Below the pieces are notes generated by a model, which saw only the letters and a list, made by a program, of their open reading frames with translations, searched no databases and had not been told where the DNA came from. Positions 12,578-22,330 of a stretch of 30,571 bases of DNA are shown here, piece by piece. Location of the stretch: assembly GCA_964058805.1 (NCBI GenBank), contig CAXKVV010000198.1, positions 1 through 30,571 of the forward strand, written 5' to 3'. Made by a program: the position numbers and the translations under genes. Positions within the stretch are counted from its first letter, which is position 1. Each line of letters starts with the position of its first letter. The stretch is from Schoenoplectus triqueter (Eukaryota; Streptophyta; Magnoliopsida; Poales; Cyperaceae).

Positions 12578-13006
12578 ATATATATATATATAGAGAGAGA
12601 GAGTGGATACCGTAAACTTAAGTTCACGGAGGTCTTCCGTGAACTTAACTCAAAAAACATATCAAATCATTTCAAAATTTTAATTTATCATTCTTATTAA
12701 ATTCTTTATATGAAAATCTCATGGGATGCAAAAATTTGGAGCGTTTTGAGCATTTTAAGTTGTGGTTTTTAATTTTTGAAAATCAGCTCTAAAAATAATA
12801 ATAATATATTCAATACTTAAACATCATTTAAAAAAAATTAAAAACGGTGACTTAAAAAGCTCAAAACACTCCAATTTTTTTTGCATCCTACAAGATTTTT
12901 ATATAAAGAATATAATGAGAATGATAAATTAAAATTTCGAGATGATTTAATATGTTTTTTGAGTTAAGCTCACGGTATCTCCACTCTCTCTCTCTATATA
13001 TATATA
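12578..13006. mobile_element. Hairpin MITE 1 of the (TA)n-bounded trio
   Basis: Both outer ends are (TA)n followed inward by (GA)n/(CT)n and GTGGA/TCCAC. Arms of about 170 bp pair, for instance AACTCAAAAAACATATCAAA near 12647 with its complement near 12945. The left arm holds an extra mini-hairpin: arms TAAGTTCACGGA (12619-12630) and TCCGTGAACTTA (12636-12647) around a 5-base loop. The right arm keeps only one half of it. There is no coding capacity. The (TA)n edges suggest a TA-targeting element, possibly Micron-like or Tc1/mariner-like; this is inference. Confidence 0.8.
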
Positions 13007-13009
13007 GAG

Positions 13010-13282
13010 GGGGTTTGGCTACAGTGATTCCATAAGCACTTCGGTCAAGTGCTTATGACTCGAATTTTATTCGCGTCCGAAATTTTAATCTAAATAGCCC
13101 AAAAAATTCTTCATATTATAATCTTATAAATTATCAATTTTTATCATATTTGAAGTTAATTTACTATGCTTAATGATTTTTGAAAGATAACAATATTTGG
13201 CCTATAAAAATGGGTATTTTTGAAATTCGAGCCATAAGCATTTCAGCTCGAAATGCTTATGGAATCACCATAGCCAATCCCC
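13010..13282. mobile_element. Hairpin MITE 2 of the trio, with palindromes at both ends
   Basis: Terminal inverted repeats are GGGGTTTGGCTACAGTGATT on the left and, read on the other strand, GGGGATTGGCTATGGTGATT on the right. Just inside each end is a separate short palindrome. At 13031-13057, arms CATAAGCACT/AGTGCTTATG flank a 7-base loop. At 13232-13262, arms CCATAAGCATTT/AAATGCTTATGG flank another 7-base loop. The middle is AT-rich and only weakly self-complementary. (TA)n tracts flank both sides. Confidence 0.8.
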
Positions 13283-13283
13283 A

Positions 13284-13494
13284 TATATATATATATATGA
13301 GATAGATTATTGTTAAAATATTTACATTTCAGTCGATATGTAAATGCGTCAAAAATATATTTTAAAATCTCAAAAATATAATAAAAATTATAAATTAAAA
13401 TTTTTTAGATTTTAAAATATATATTTTGATGCGTTTGCATATCGGCTGAAATGCAAACGTTTTTACAATAATCTATCTATATATATATATATAT
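13284..13494. mobile_element. Hairpin MITE 3 of the trio
   Basis: A near-complete fold-back. GATAGATTATTGT (13301) pairs with ACAATAATCTATC (ends 13477). Pairing continues through CATTTCAGTCGATATG/CATATCGGCTGAAATG and AAAATATATTTTAAAATCT to a centre near 13390. (TA)n lies on both sides. No ORF is present. Confidence 0.85.
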
Positions 13495-14023
13495 TATGAA
13501 AATATATGTATGATATTTGATCACGTGGCCGGAACCAGATTAAAAAGGTTTCAGAAAGAAATTTCATAACCCAACATAATATGACGGATTAGTTAAAATC
13601 ACAATATATATTCAATATGATAATTTCTCAATATGATAAAAAATGAGTTGAGTTGAACGGATCAGAAGGATTGATAAGTTTATTGTACAGCTCTAGAAAA
13701 AACATAGAATATTCACATGAATTGCCTCCTTTCCCATACAACAATAACTCAACTCAAAGTGGTCATATTCATTTTCATAGTTGTGACAAGGTTAGACTCT
13801 TAAATCACACTTTTTTTTCCTCTTTTTTTGTGTGCGTTTCACTAGTAACGCTTATTGAGGATTGAATCGGCATGCTTTATTATTATAAACCTTAAAATAC
13901 TCTAATTTATGCACCTCAGAATAATCCCACGACATAGATCAGGGCCCCTCTGTTTATATTTTCTTTTTATTCGATTAATTATATAATTTAGTATGTCACA
14001 TTATGACATATTAAAGTCACTAT
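13495..14023. other. Intergenic, nothing recognised
   Basis: AT-rich sequence between the MITE trio and the next element. The 70-codon frame at 13653-13865 looks like a chance ORF: low-complexity Ser/Phe/His composition and no motif. Confidence 0.5.
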
Positions 14024-14032
14024 GAAAAAGAC

Positions 14033-14244
14033 GGAAGTGGAGAGGTACAAAGGTCTTTGAACTAAAAAGTGTGTTCAAAATTTTCTGAAATAGTTTATTT
14101 TGCATCGATATTCGTACTTTTAATAAATTTAAAATTTAAAATTTATATTTTCAGTAATTATTACGAATCTCAATACAAAATTAACTACTTCAAAAAACTT
14201 TAAACACACTCTTTAATTAAAAGACCCTTTTAGCCCCCACTTCC
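14033..14244. mobile_element. Mutator-type MITE with 9-bp target duplication
   Basis: A 212-bp hairpin element. The ends read GGAAGTGGAGAGGTACAAAG on one strand and GGAAGTGGGGGCTAAAAGGG on the other. Pairing continues, as in AGTGTGTTCAAA against AGTGTGTTTAAA, nearly to the centre. It is flanked by perfect 9-bp direct repeats GAAAAAGAC at 14024-14032 and 14245-14253. A 9-bp duplication is the established signature of Mutator-like elements. There is no coding capacity, so it would have depended on a transposase made elsewhere. The intact duplication suggests a fairly recent insertion. Confidence 0.93.
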
Positions 14245-14389
14245 GAAAAAGACATCTAACTCACACTGTAGATGTCGACATTCGGAACTTCTAGATTATT
14301 AGAAAAATAAAAACTCACAAAAAATTAAACATTTCTAAAAAAAAAAGGTTTCTATAACAGTTGCAAAAAGAAAAAAGAAAAAAATAGAA

Positions 14390-14760
14390 AATGATCGATG
14401 GGTACTGGCACGGTACTATTAAGCGCCTGACAGCACCTTTCGCTCTCATTGGCATGGAGGGGTCAAACTAAAAAAAAAAGGAAAAGGAAAAGGAAGGAAA
14501 AAAGAATTGTGGTAGGGACATCAGGACAAGAAATGTTGGGTTCAAGTGGCCCCACCCCGGTCTACAAATCAAAGTTAAGATAAACTCAGTCAGCAAAGGC
14601 TGCATTGAGAGAGACCAGAAACACCCACTCAATCTTTTATGAATTTATAAATTATAATGGAAGCTCTAGCAGGTGTTGTGTACTCTTGTTCAACTTTAAC
14701 TGGAGAGTGGAGACCCACTGTTTGCTGTTTACCACCAGTATGTCGGAATTAAAAAAAATA
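14390..14760 (+). other. Less AT-rich block with a 31-codon ORF
   Basis: The sequence contains purine runs (GGAAAAGGAAAAGGAAGG near 14480-14500), GGCCCCACCCCGG near 14550, and then an ATG at 14657 opening a frame to TAA at 14752. The peptide begins MEALAGVVYSCSTLTGEW and contains several Cys. It could be a first exon, a small peptide gene or chance. I recognise no family and find no downstream exon. The block stands out from its surroundings by composition only. Confidence 0.2.
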
Positions 14761-15236
14761 TAATATTAAGTTTGCACTTGTCAAATCTGATCGTAAATAT
14801 TTTGACAATAAAAATACTTGTTGCGAACTAAAAAATCCACCCTAGATCAAGAGGATTTTTTTAAATTTTCTGATAATGTTGTACAGTACAACATGCCTAA
14901 TTAACCAAAAAAATTTACAAAAAGGAACCATGTGTTTTTAGGATGAATTTGTTCAATTCAACTAAAAATCTCGAATAATAATACATCATCAGTAATCGTA
15001 AGCGCAATTATTTACATAACTATTTTGATTTTTTTTTAAAAAAAAACAAGTCCATCTGACTCCCCAGCTTCTGAGCAGGAATTTTTTAATTTCTCCGGAA
15101 AATTAAATTTATTTGATTTTGTCCTTTGTTGTTTTATCTGGTGGCTTTGATTTATAATTTATACTTTATTAGCCAGTAAACCTTAATATGTTTTATTTAA
15201 ATCATTGAACTATTAGTATAATACAGCATCTTACTA

Positions 15237-15645
15237 TTTAGATTGATCTTATAAAGATGTTGATTAATATGAAAACATTTATATTTTGGTAGGAAGTGCA
15301 AGCGTTTGAATATTTATCGTAATATATCCGAAATTCATATTTATTCTTCCCATTCAATTGTTGATATAAAAACACCAGAGCATACAAAAAATTGAGATGT
15401 TTAGAGTTTTATATGTTTTTGTTTTGGATTTTCTAAAAATGATGTTAAAAATTAATACTTAATTATCATTTTAGAGCTGATTTTAAAAAATTCAAAAATA
15501 AGTACTTAGAAAATTCTAAATATGGATAACTTGTGTGTCCTAATATTTTTATATGAAAAATTTAATGATAAAAATAAATCAGAATTTCAGATTCAGACCA
15601 AAATATAAACGTTTTCATATTAGTTAACCAAATTGTACTTGTACC
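15237..15645. mobile_element. Diverged hairpin MITE
   Basis: TTAATATGAAAACATTTATA near 15262 pairs with ATAAACGTTTTCATATTA near 15605. Inner blocks pair less well: AATTCATATTTATTCTTC against its partner near 15570, and AAATGATGTTAAAAATTAAT near 15436 against sequences near 15470-15500. No ORF, and no target duplication that I can see. Confidence 0.6.
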
Positions 15646-16309
15646 ATAATATAAATATATGTGTTGTTAACATCGACAAATTTGTTAACATGGACAATTG
15701 TTTCGCTAATAAGTACAATACATGGACTTCTTACTAATTAAAGTGGGCGCACATTTTATTGATGCATTTATTGATATGGACGCGATCTTTAATTAACGTG
15801 AATTGTGATGAGAACATTTCATTAACTTTTTGTTGAAAAAGATAACATAATATTGACTTGATTAAAAGTTTGAAACTTATTTAAGAATATCGTGCAACAA
15901 TATTTAACATGAATCCCACAACAATTTCAACTCTAATTTGCAAGTTTATACTACTTCAATCACCTTTTTCGTTCGGTTAAATTTATTTTGTTTAGTTTAA
16001 TTACCTCTAGATATCACTTGTGTCTCGTTGATGAAAAGTAAACTAGGGACTGGATCACTGCTTTTTCATAAATAAATAAAAAAAAAGAGAGAGAAAGTCG
16101 GTGACTTATGATGGATTAATTGAAGTGACATAATTTTATAAACAACTACCATAACGGATCAAATAGTTATCGAAACTAAAATATTGGAATTATATATATA
16201 ATATCGGATATAGTGCTTTGTAAAACATGGTCCATTTATTTTGCGCTAAAATCATCAATTTCAAGTCACAAATGATATGCTTTGAACCTCTACACTATAA
16301 TTTCTATAT

Positions 16310-16752
16310 CAAAATTTATTGATAAATTAAATTTTATATTATTTATTTTTTTTGCTATTTTTTCGGATAAAGAAAAAAGAACTTAATTTGAAAATTCTGA
16401 TTCATCCAAAGATAATGATTTTTTCTCCTCGACCTATGGTGCTATGCATCAATTTCTTCATTTTCATAGTTCAAATTCAAATAATCAATCTGAACTACTC
16501 AAGATGATCTCCAATTCTCTATAGCCAAATTTACTTCTAAATCAAATTTTATTTTTATCTTTTTAGACAGTTAAAGAAATCACCTTTTTAAATAATTCAT
16601 GATAGTTAAATTAAGTTATTTTCTAACTGACTAAAAAAATATAAAATCTAATGTAAAAGTAAATTTCATGGAGATAATATTAAGTTATTCGTATCAGCTT
16701 TTAAACTATAAAAATAAAAAATTAATACATGGAACGATCGATGCTATGTGTA
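16310..16752. mobile_element. Nested MITEs: one interrupted by another
   Basis: Bases about 16310-16433 match the left half of the MITE at 3715-4045: AAATTAAATTTTATATT, then TTTTCGGATAAAGAAAAAAG, then TGAAAATTCTGATTCATCCAAA. The copy then stops. At 16434 a second hairpin begins (CTATGGTGCTATGCAT), ending near 16752 with ATGCTATGTGTAAT. Its arms pair through AAATCAAATTTTATTTTTAT against ATATAAAATCTAATGTAAAA, with the centre near 16600 (AATTCATGATAGTTAAATTA). The second element appears to have inserted into, or replaced the right half of, the first. Confidence 0.6.
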
Positions 16753-17312
16753 ATATTATATACCAATACCAACTCTATGTATCTTCTCTTATACACCCAT
16801 CTTTACTCAAAAAAATATCAACCCGAATATGAAATTCTTTATAAATATTTACAAAATTTAAAAAATTAAGATAGTTTAACTTCCATCTTTACTCGAAAGA
16901 CATAAATATATCTCCTCTATTAGGCAGAAAATATATCAAATTTGATGCAAGAAGTTCACTTCACGTCCGTCGAACATTTTATTTATAAAATAAAATTCCA
17001 GGAAAGCTATTGATTGGCACTGCTCACTCGACGAACAATTAACTAGACGCGTTTGATCTCCTTTTCACGAGTACAATACTGTTTTTCAAAAAGTTTAATG
17101 AATCAGAAAATAAATTACGATATCACAAGAACTCCACGAAGTTGAATCGTTGATCAACTTTCGGTTGCTTGCCTTGCCTTCTCTTTCATAGCTTGACTGG
17201 AGACGATGAGATCTGATGGTGAAGAGAGGATTTTTTACTTAAACGTTCCAAAAATAAATTTTAATTACAAAAACGGCCTAAGAGCAAATTTATTTTCACA
17301 AATGGTTTAACA

Positions 17313-17339
17313 AAGGGCGTGAGTTCAACTCACGCCCTT
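17313..17339. repeat. Palindrome copy 1
   Basis: Two perfect 13-base half-sites AAGGGCGTGAGTT / AACTCACGCCCTT around a single C. Confidence 0.97.
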
Positions 17340-17395
17340 AAAACGCTATTTTCTCTGTCCGCCCTCTGCCCAAACAAAAGAGAGTAAAATGACTT

Positions 17396-17424
17396 AAAGG
17401 ACGTGAGTTGAACTCACGCCCTTT
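17396..17424. repeat. Palindrome copy 2
   Basis: Half-sites of 14 bases around a single G. One mismatch: the left arm reads GGACG where the other copies read GGGCG. Confidence 0.95.
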
Positions 17425-17506
17425 AAATCTACATATCGTATTTATATCAATTTTTTTTCCACTTTCGGTAGTTTTGAAAGATAATAACCAGAGCACATCA
17501 ACATCT

Positions 17507-17535
17507 AAAGGGCGTGAGTTGAACTCACGCCCTTT
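17507..17535. repeat. Palindrome copy 3
   Basis: Perfect 14-base half-sites AAAGGGCGTGAGTT / AACTCACGCCCTTT around a single G. Confidence 0.97.
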
Positions 17536-17574
17536 GTGTCTTTGGACAGTGTTCGGACAAGTAAAATAAAGATT

Positions 17575-17603
17575 TAAGGGCGTGAGTTTAACTCACGCCC
17601 TTA
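17575..17603. repeat. Palindrome copy 4
   Basis: Perfect 14-base half-sites TAAGGGCGTGAGTT / AACTCACGCCCTTA around a single T. Confidence 0.97.
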
Positions 17604-17679
17604 GTTAAATCGTTTGTGAAAATAACTTTGCTCTAAAGCCAATTTTACAGATAACATTGATTATTAGATAAAAACTCCA

Positions 17680-20600
17680 AAAGAGACTGCCTAATCACTT
17701 TCGTTTGATGGATTGCGTCCCCATTTTAAAAGCGACCGCTTTTGGGCTTTGTTCTTTACACACAATACAAGTACTCTCAAGTGTCCTCTTTTGACTCCAC
17801 CAACCGTCAAAAGAAACCTTCATGCCAGGTTTCTTTCCTCTGCGGTTCCGGAGAAATGGAGGGGTCCAATCTTGCCGTTATGAGTCTACATCCACATCAC
17901 CTGCGCAAAAAAAAAAAACTCAGCAGTTGTAGTTCTTTATTTTTAAACATTAAAATTCGTGTACAATAAATATTTTATACATTAAAATTTGTATATAAAT
18001 TTCTCCACAGTTTCCTCAGAGTTGAGTTGCCTAGATTAACTTGAACCATTTAAATCTCTTAACAAAGATTTCTGTACAGAAAAATCTCCATAGAAAATAC
18101 GTGATCATAAATTCACATTGTTTTAAAATCTAAAAAAAATGAATTGTCATATCAGAATTTTTTTATGTTGGTATCCTGTTAATTATACTTATCTGCTTAA
18201 TGCTGTAAAGGATTTTTTTTTTTTCATTTTGAATTTGTAAAATTGCCCAATAAACATCTGATCTTGCAAGTGGACCCAATCGCAAGGGCTAACGCAATTA
18301 TTATTTAAAAGGTCATGTCTCTATATTGCACATGTTATTGTAGCTTTGCTTTATTTATTTTTTTACGAATATAGAGAATAAAAATGCAAAATTCCGTGAA
18401 TAATACTGAGATCAATTGTGAACTCATCTACTAACTTATGTATTGCAAACAAATAAAATAAATTGACATCCGGCCCTTATCTAAAGTAATTCATGATAGT
18501 TGAATAAATAAAGTGTTACCATTGTAAAAGTTAAAAATCTACTACTAATACGTAAGTACACTTTTTCTTGTAATATTGTACCTTTTGATCATACAAACAA
18601 ACAAATAAATTTTAAAGATACAAGTTCGACCTCTTATTAAATTCCCTAACACATTAATAAGATATAATATTTTAAATCATACAAATTTCAATTTCTAACA
18701 TAGGTCTCTTAAAGAAGGTGAAGCTCATTACAAATTACGACGAACAGAACAATAAATTATGGGATGATAGGATTTCTTGTTAATTGGCAAAAATAGACGT
18801 GATGTCTGCTCGTTTTTTTAGTAATTACTATTTTTGTATTTTAGTTGACTTTATTAAATATAAAGTGTTTGTATTTTTTTTAGTAAAGATGAGAGTCTAT
18901 TCTATCCATCTTTTAATTATCCAAAAAAATCTTTTATCCGAATTTTGAACCTACGATCTCCACACGGAGAGTATTATCTTTGCCCCAAAGACTGGTTCTC
19001 TTGTATCTTCTTTTTTAAGTTCTTATTTTTCCTCTATTTGTCTTTAATTTTTTTATTTGATCCTATAAATTTTTCTATGTAAACCAATATAGTACTTAAA
19101 AATATTTCTCACCTTTAATTCACGTATAAAAAAATATTCCCTTCCTTCCTACTCAAATTATTAATTTTGTTTATGCCTTCGGAATTAATTAAGTCTCTTA
19201 TTCCTTTGCTATTATTTTACTGAATTTTTTTATCACCATATTCTCCACAAAAGATCGCAAGAATCCATTTCATGCAAAAACAGAGATGAGAAGGAAACAC
19301 ATATAATATCAAGCGACTTCCCTCCAACCCTTGTTCATGAGTTATGATGATGATGTGATACCGCCTTCCGTACTCTTACAGTGTATTGTATGGTTCGACT
19401 TGTTGAAATAGTGAAATGGAGATTTCGAGAGGAGAATTATCATCATTTTTATTTATTTATTATATATGTGAGGAGGAGTTATCAGGCAAAACATTGCCAT
19501 CAGCATGTTCCCCGTTTCATGTAGAAGCTGCCATTTTTCTATGTGGATAACTATGATGATGCAAATGTGCATGCATTCCATTGTTATTATTTAATTCATT
19601 CCAAATATATGTCCGTCTTCTAATGTTGAGAATTCCATATATCAATATCATGATATAATCATATAAATTGTTAAGAGAAAACAATTTCGTTTTAATAATA
19701 AAGATCTTTTGTTCTTTACATAGAACTGCATGTTTTTTTTTTCATTTTTCTTTTTTTTGGGGTCTCCTTTAGAAATAATTTGTGGCCCTGTATTATAACA
19801 GAAAAAAAAAACAAGCCGACATGCAATCAGCTTTACCGATTATTATTATTCTTTTTCATTCATGAACTCAATGTCAAACATGGAATGGGTCTCCTTGCAT
19901 CAATCAGAATATTTGAACATCAATCTACAATTATTGTTGCGTGACATTTCGTGTATTATTGGGTCCAAATCAAGCCTTGCATCAAACCAGATTCAAACTG
20001 TTGAATTAATTACTTTTCAAAATAGAACCATCAGCCGAAGAAGACAAAACAGTTAGTCAAACCCAACTTATCAGCAGCTGTAGAATTTAGCTGGCAAGCC
20101 ACCAAATTTTGATTCAATTTAATAAATGTTTTTTATTTGAATTTACTAACTTAGATCAGATAGCTAAATTTTTACTTTTTAGCCAATATTGGCCAAAGGA
20201 ACAAACTATCAGTATTATTTTTAGCAGTACAGTTAAATATTTTCTAGTCTCCCGATAACGTAGAATAAGAAAAGTATGAGTAATTCCATCTTAGTAATTA
20301 AATTCATGATCACTGTTCCATTAAACTGATTTGATTTATTTTTTTTCTTATAGAATCTTCCTTACAATTGCAGTTTATAATAAGCAAAGTACCAGAACCA
20401 GCTGCCAGCAACCAATTAAATTTTTTAGTGTTAGACAAGGTCAAATAGTGATCTTATTTAATTTAATGGGATGAAATAATGGGATTAACTAAAGGGTGCA
20501 TAGTCCCAAACCTAGCTAGTTTGGCATTATTTGTTTAATGTGAAAATGTCCAAAGGGGTTTGCGTATAGCCCCCAACAAGATTGCGATATTTAATTTGAT

Positions 20601-21420
20601 TCTCTCCATGTGAACTTGGAAACCTTTGCACGCCGCATATTTAAATGATTGTTTTTCTTATACGAGTCGGTCATTTTAACATCAAAATTGTTACGGACTT
20701 TATTATTCATGCAAAATTTATTATTATTCATGTTAATAATTTTATTTTGTACAATATTATTATTTTTCACGCTAAATAAGTTATTATTTATATTGATAGT
20801 ATCTAAGTCAAATAATAGAAATATAATACAAAATTATAATGAAATCATTAATATGAATAACAAGTCCATATAAGTTTTGGTATCTTCATAATATTTTACT
20901 TTAAAATATTTTGGATACATGCAAAGCAACTTTATTTCCATATAGTGGTGTAATGCACGGATTAATTTTAGCTACAAAGTTTTTGTTGAAAAGTGCATCT
21001 ATTAAGAAATAATTCATTAGTTAATATGTATGAGATAATATGCTAATTTGATTCGATTTTTCGTACCTTTCTATTGACCATTACAACTCAGTACCTAATC
21101 ATTTCATATATGTAACGTTCTATATTCATTTAATTATATATGGAATACACTTTAAAAAGAATGAATCTATAAGGTTTCTGGATGAGACTTTCAATTGTAA
21201 GTGTGGACGAATTTGTATTGACGGAATTAAAAGGAAATAAAATTTCCCAATTGTTGTCCGTACTCATTTAATAACATTTCATTTTCTCAAAAATATTTTG
21301 AAGAATTTTTTTTTGAGATCAACTGCATCAACCTCTGTCACGTACGCATCTACAGTTGCTCAGGCCGGATTAATCCCGATGTAACTTGAGGTAGTGCAAG
21401 TCCGATTATTTCTATATGCA
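17680..21420. other. Intergenic, no gene recognised
   Basis: AT-rich, with short chance ORFs only. The stretch at about 17700-17910 is somewhat less AT-rich but has no recognisable protein. A short GCCAATATTGGC palindrome is near 20180. The sequence near 18945-19000 (GAACCTACGATCTCCACACGG) resembles conserved non-coding ends seen in plant repeats, but I cannot assign it. No tRNA, rRNA or long inverted repeat was found. Confidence 0.5.
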
Positions 21421-21429
21421 TAAGAACGA

Positions 21430-22330
21430 GGAGTCATTAGGGTTAACAAAATAATTCCTGGCTTGTTTGTCACTCGGTCGAGGTCAACTCATTAGTTGAT
21501 TAAGCCGTTAACAAGTTATCTCGTAACTCAATGAGTCGAGTTTGAATTTGTCCTTATTGTGTTTGTGAAACTTATTTGGCTTATTAAATTATTGATATTA
21601 TAATTTTTAGTATATTACATAAACTAATTTATAGTATAATATATAATTAATTATATATAAAATATGTGAGAAATATATTGTTATTAAATAATTTATTATT
21701 TTTATAGAATTTTAGTCTAAAATATTATTAAAAAAAATGAGTTGGGCTATGGTCTATAATCTATGCATAACATGGATCACTCTTATGTTCTGGATCTTTT
21801 TTATTTTTAAAATCAAAATATATAATCCGAGCTGCTCAAAATGATATTCATATGAAAATCTAGTGGAGACTAAATTATATATATATATATATATTATTTT
21901 TTAGATAATTAAAAAATCGCTTGATTTAATTACTATGAACCATCCAAAAGAAGTGATTTTTTAACTATCTAAAAAATAGTTAAGAAAATTCTAAGAAATA
22001 TAAAATTTGATCTCCAACTAAATTTTTATAATAAAATCATTTTCAACAGTTCGAATTGTCTATTTTGATTTTGAATAGAAAAAAAATCCATAACATGGAT
22101 CATCCGTACTATGTATAACACCATAATCCAACTCAAAAAAAAATATTATTAACTATTATATGGATCTTAATAAATATAATTTTGTTAGCTCGTTAACTTA
22201 ACAAGCCGATTTTAAGCTAACACTTTTGACTTGGAACCAAAATGCTTACCAAGCTGACTCATCTCGTGTGCTTAATGAACCGATCTTGAGTTTTGCTCAG
22301 CTCGGCTTGTTGCCAGCCAAGAGTCACTTT
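21430..22330. mobile_element. Degraded hAT-like element with AGCTCG-type subterminal repeats, split by a MITE
   Basis: The left part is rich in short motifs such as GGCTTGTTTG, CTCGGTCGAGGTCAACTC and GAGTCGAGTTTGAA. The right part has TAGCTCGTTAACTTAACAAG, ACCGATCTTGAGTTTTGCTC and AGCTCGGCTTGTTG. Both ends repeat (A)GCTCG/(C)GAGC-like units in opposite orientation, with AT-rich sequence between. This pattern is known for short plant hAT-type elements; the class is inferred. Exact ends and the 8-bp duplication could not be fixed. A hairpin MITE occupies 21738-22135. Confidence 0.45.
21738..22135. mobile_element. 398-bp hairpin MITE nested in the hAT-like element
   Basis: Ends read TGAGTTGGGCTATGGT on one strand and TGAGTTGGATTATGGT on the other. 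The arms pair for nearly their whole length: ACATGGATCAC with its complement near 22095, the AGCTGCTCAAAATGATATTC block with its partner near 22045, and TAGATAATTAAAAAATC with its partner near 21955. A (TA)n run is near 21876. Runs of A flank both ends, so a target duplication cannot be resolved. Confidence 0.85.

Larger units (their letters stand above)
17228..17678. mobile_element. Hairpin element carrying four identical-type palindromes
   Basis: The outer arms are inverted copies: GAGCAAATTTATTTTCACAA (about 17282) matches GAGCAAAGTTATTTTCACAA read on the other strand from 17632. Outer ends may extend to GGATTTTTTACTTAA at 17228 and, on the other strand, GGAGTTTTTATCTAA from 17678. Each arm holds two copies of a palindrome with half-site AAGGGCGTGAGTT, listed separately. 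The spacers also pair across the arms, for example TCTGTCCGCCCTCTGCCCAAA with TTGTCCGAACACTGTCCAAAG. No ORF is present. Target duplications are not clear. Confidence 0.8.

Noticed and set aside
17313..17603. CRISPR-like array
   Set aside because: The repeats are palindromic and regularly spaced, but this is plant nuclear DNA, the spacers pair with each other across the hairpin, and there are no cas genes.
17228..17687. 9-bp target duplication for the palindrome-bearing element
   Set aside because: Both flanks contain AAGAGA, but not at matching distances from the proposed ends, so the duplication is unproven.
18940..19005. tRNA-like TTTTGAACCTACGATCTCC stretch
   Set aside because: It resembles a T-arm in reverse, but no acceptor stem, D-arm or anticodon arm can be built around it.
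19480..19590. Possible miR167-like hairpin (CATCAGCATGTTCC, GAAGCTGCC)
   Set aside because: Matches to the mature sequence break after about nine bases and the two parts do not form a proper precursor fold.
20649..20873. 74-codon hydrophobic ORF
   Set aside because: Leu/Phe/Ile-rich translation is the expected product of TTATT-rich DNA, and it has no motif.
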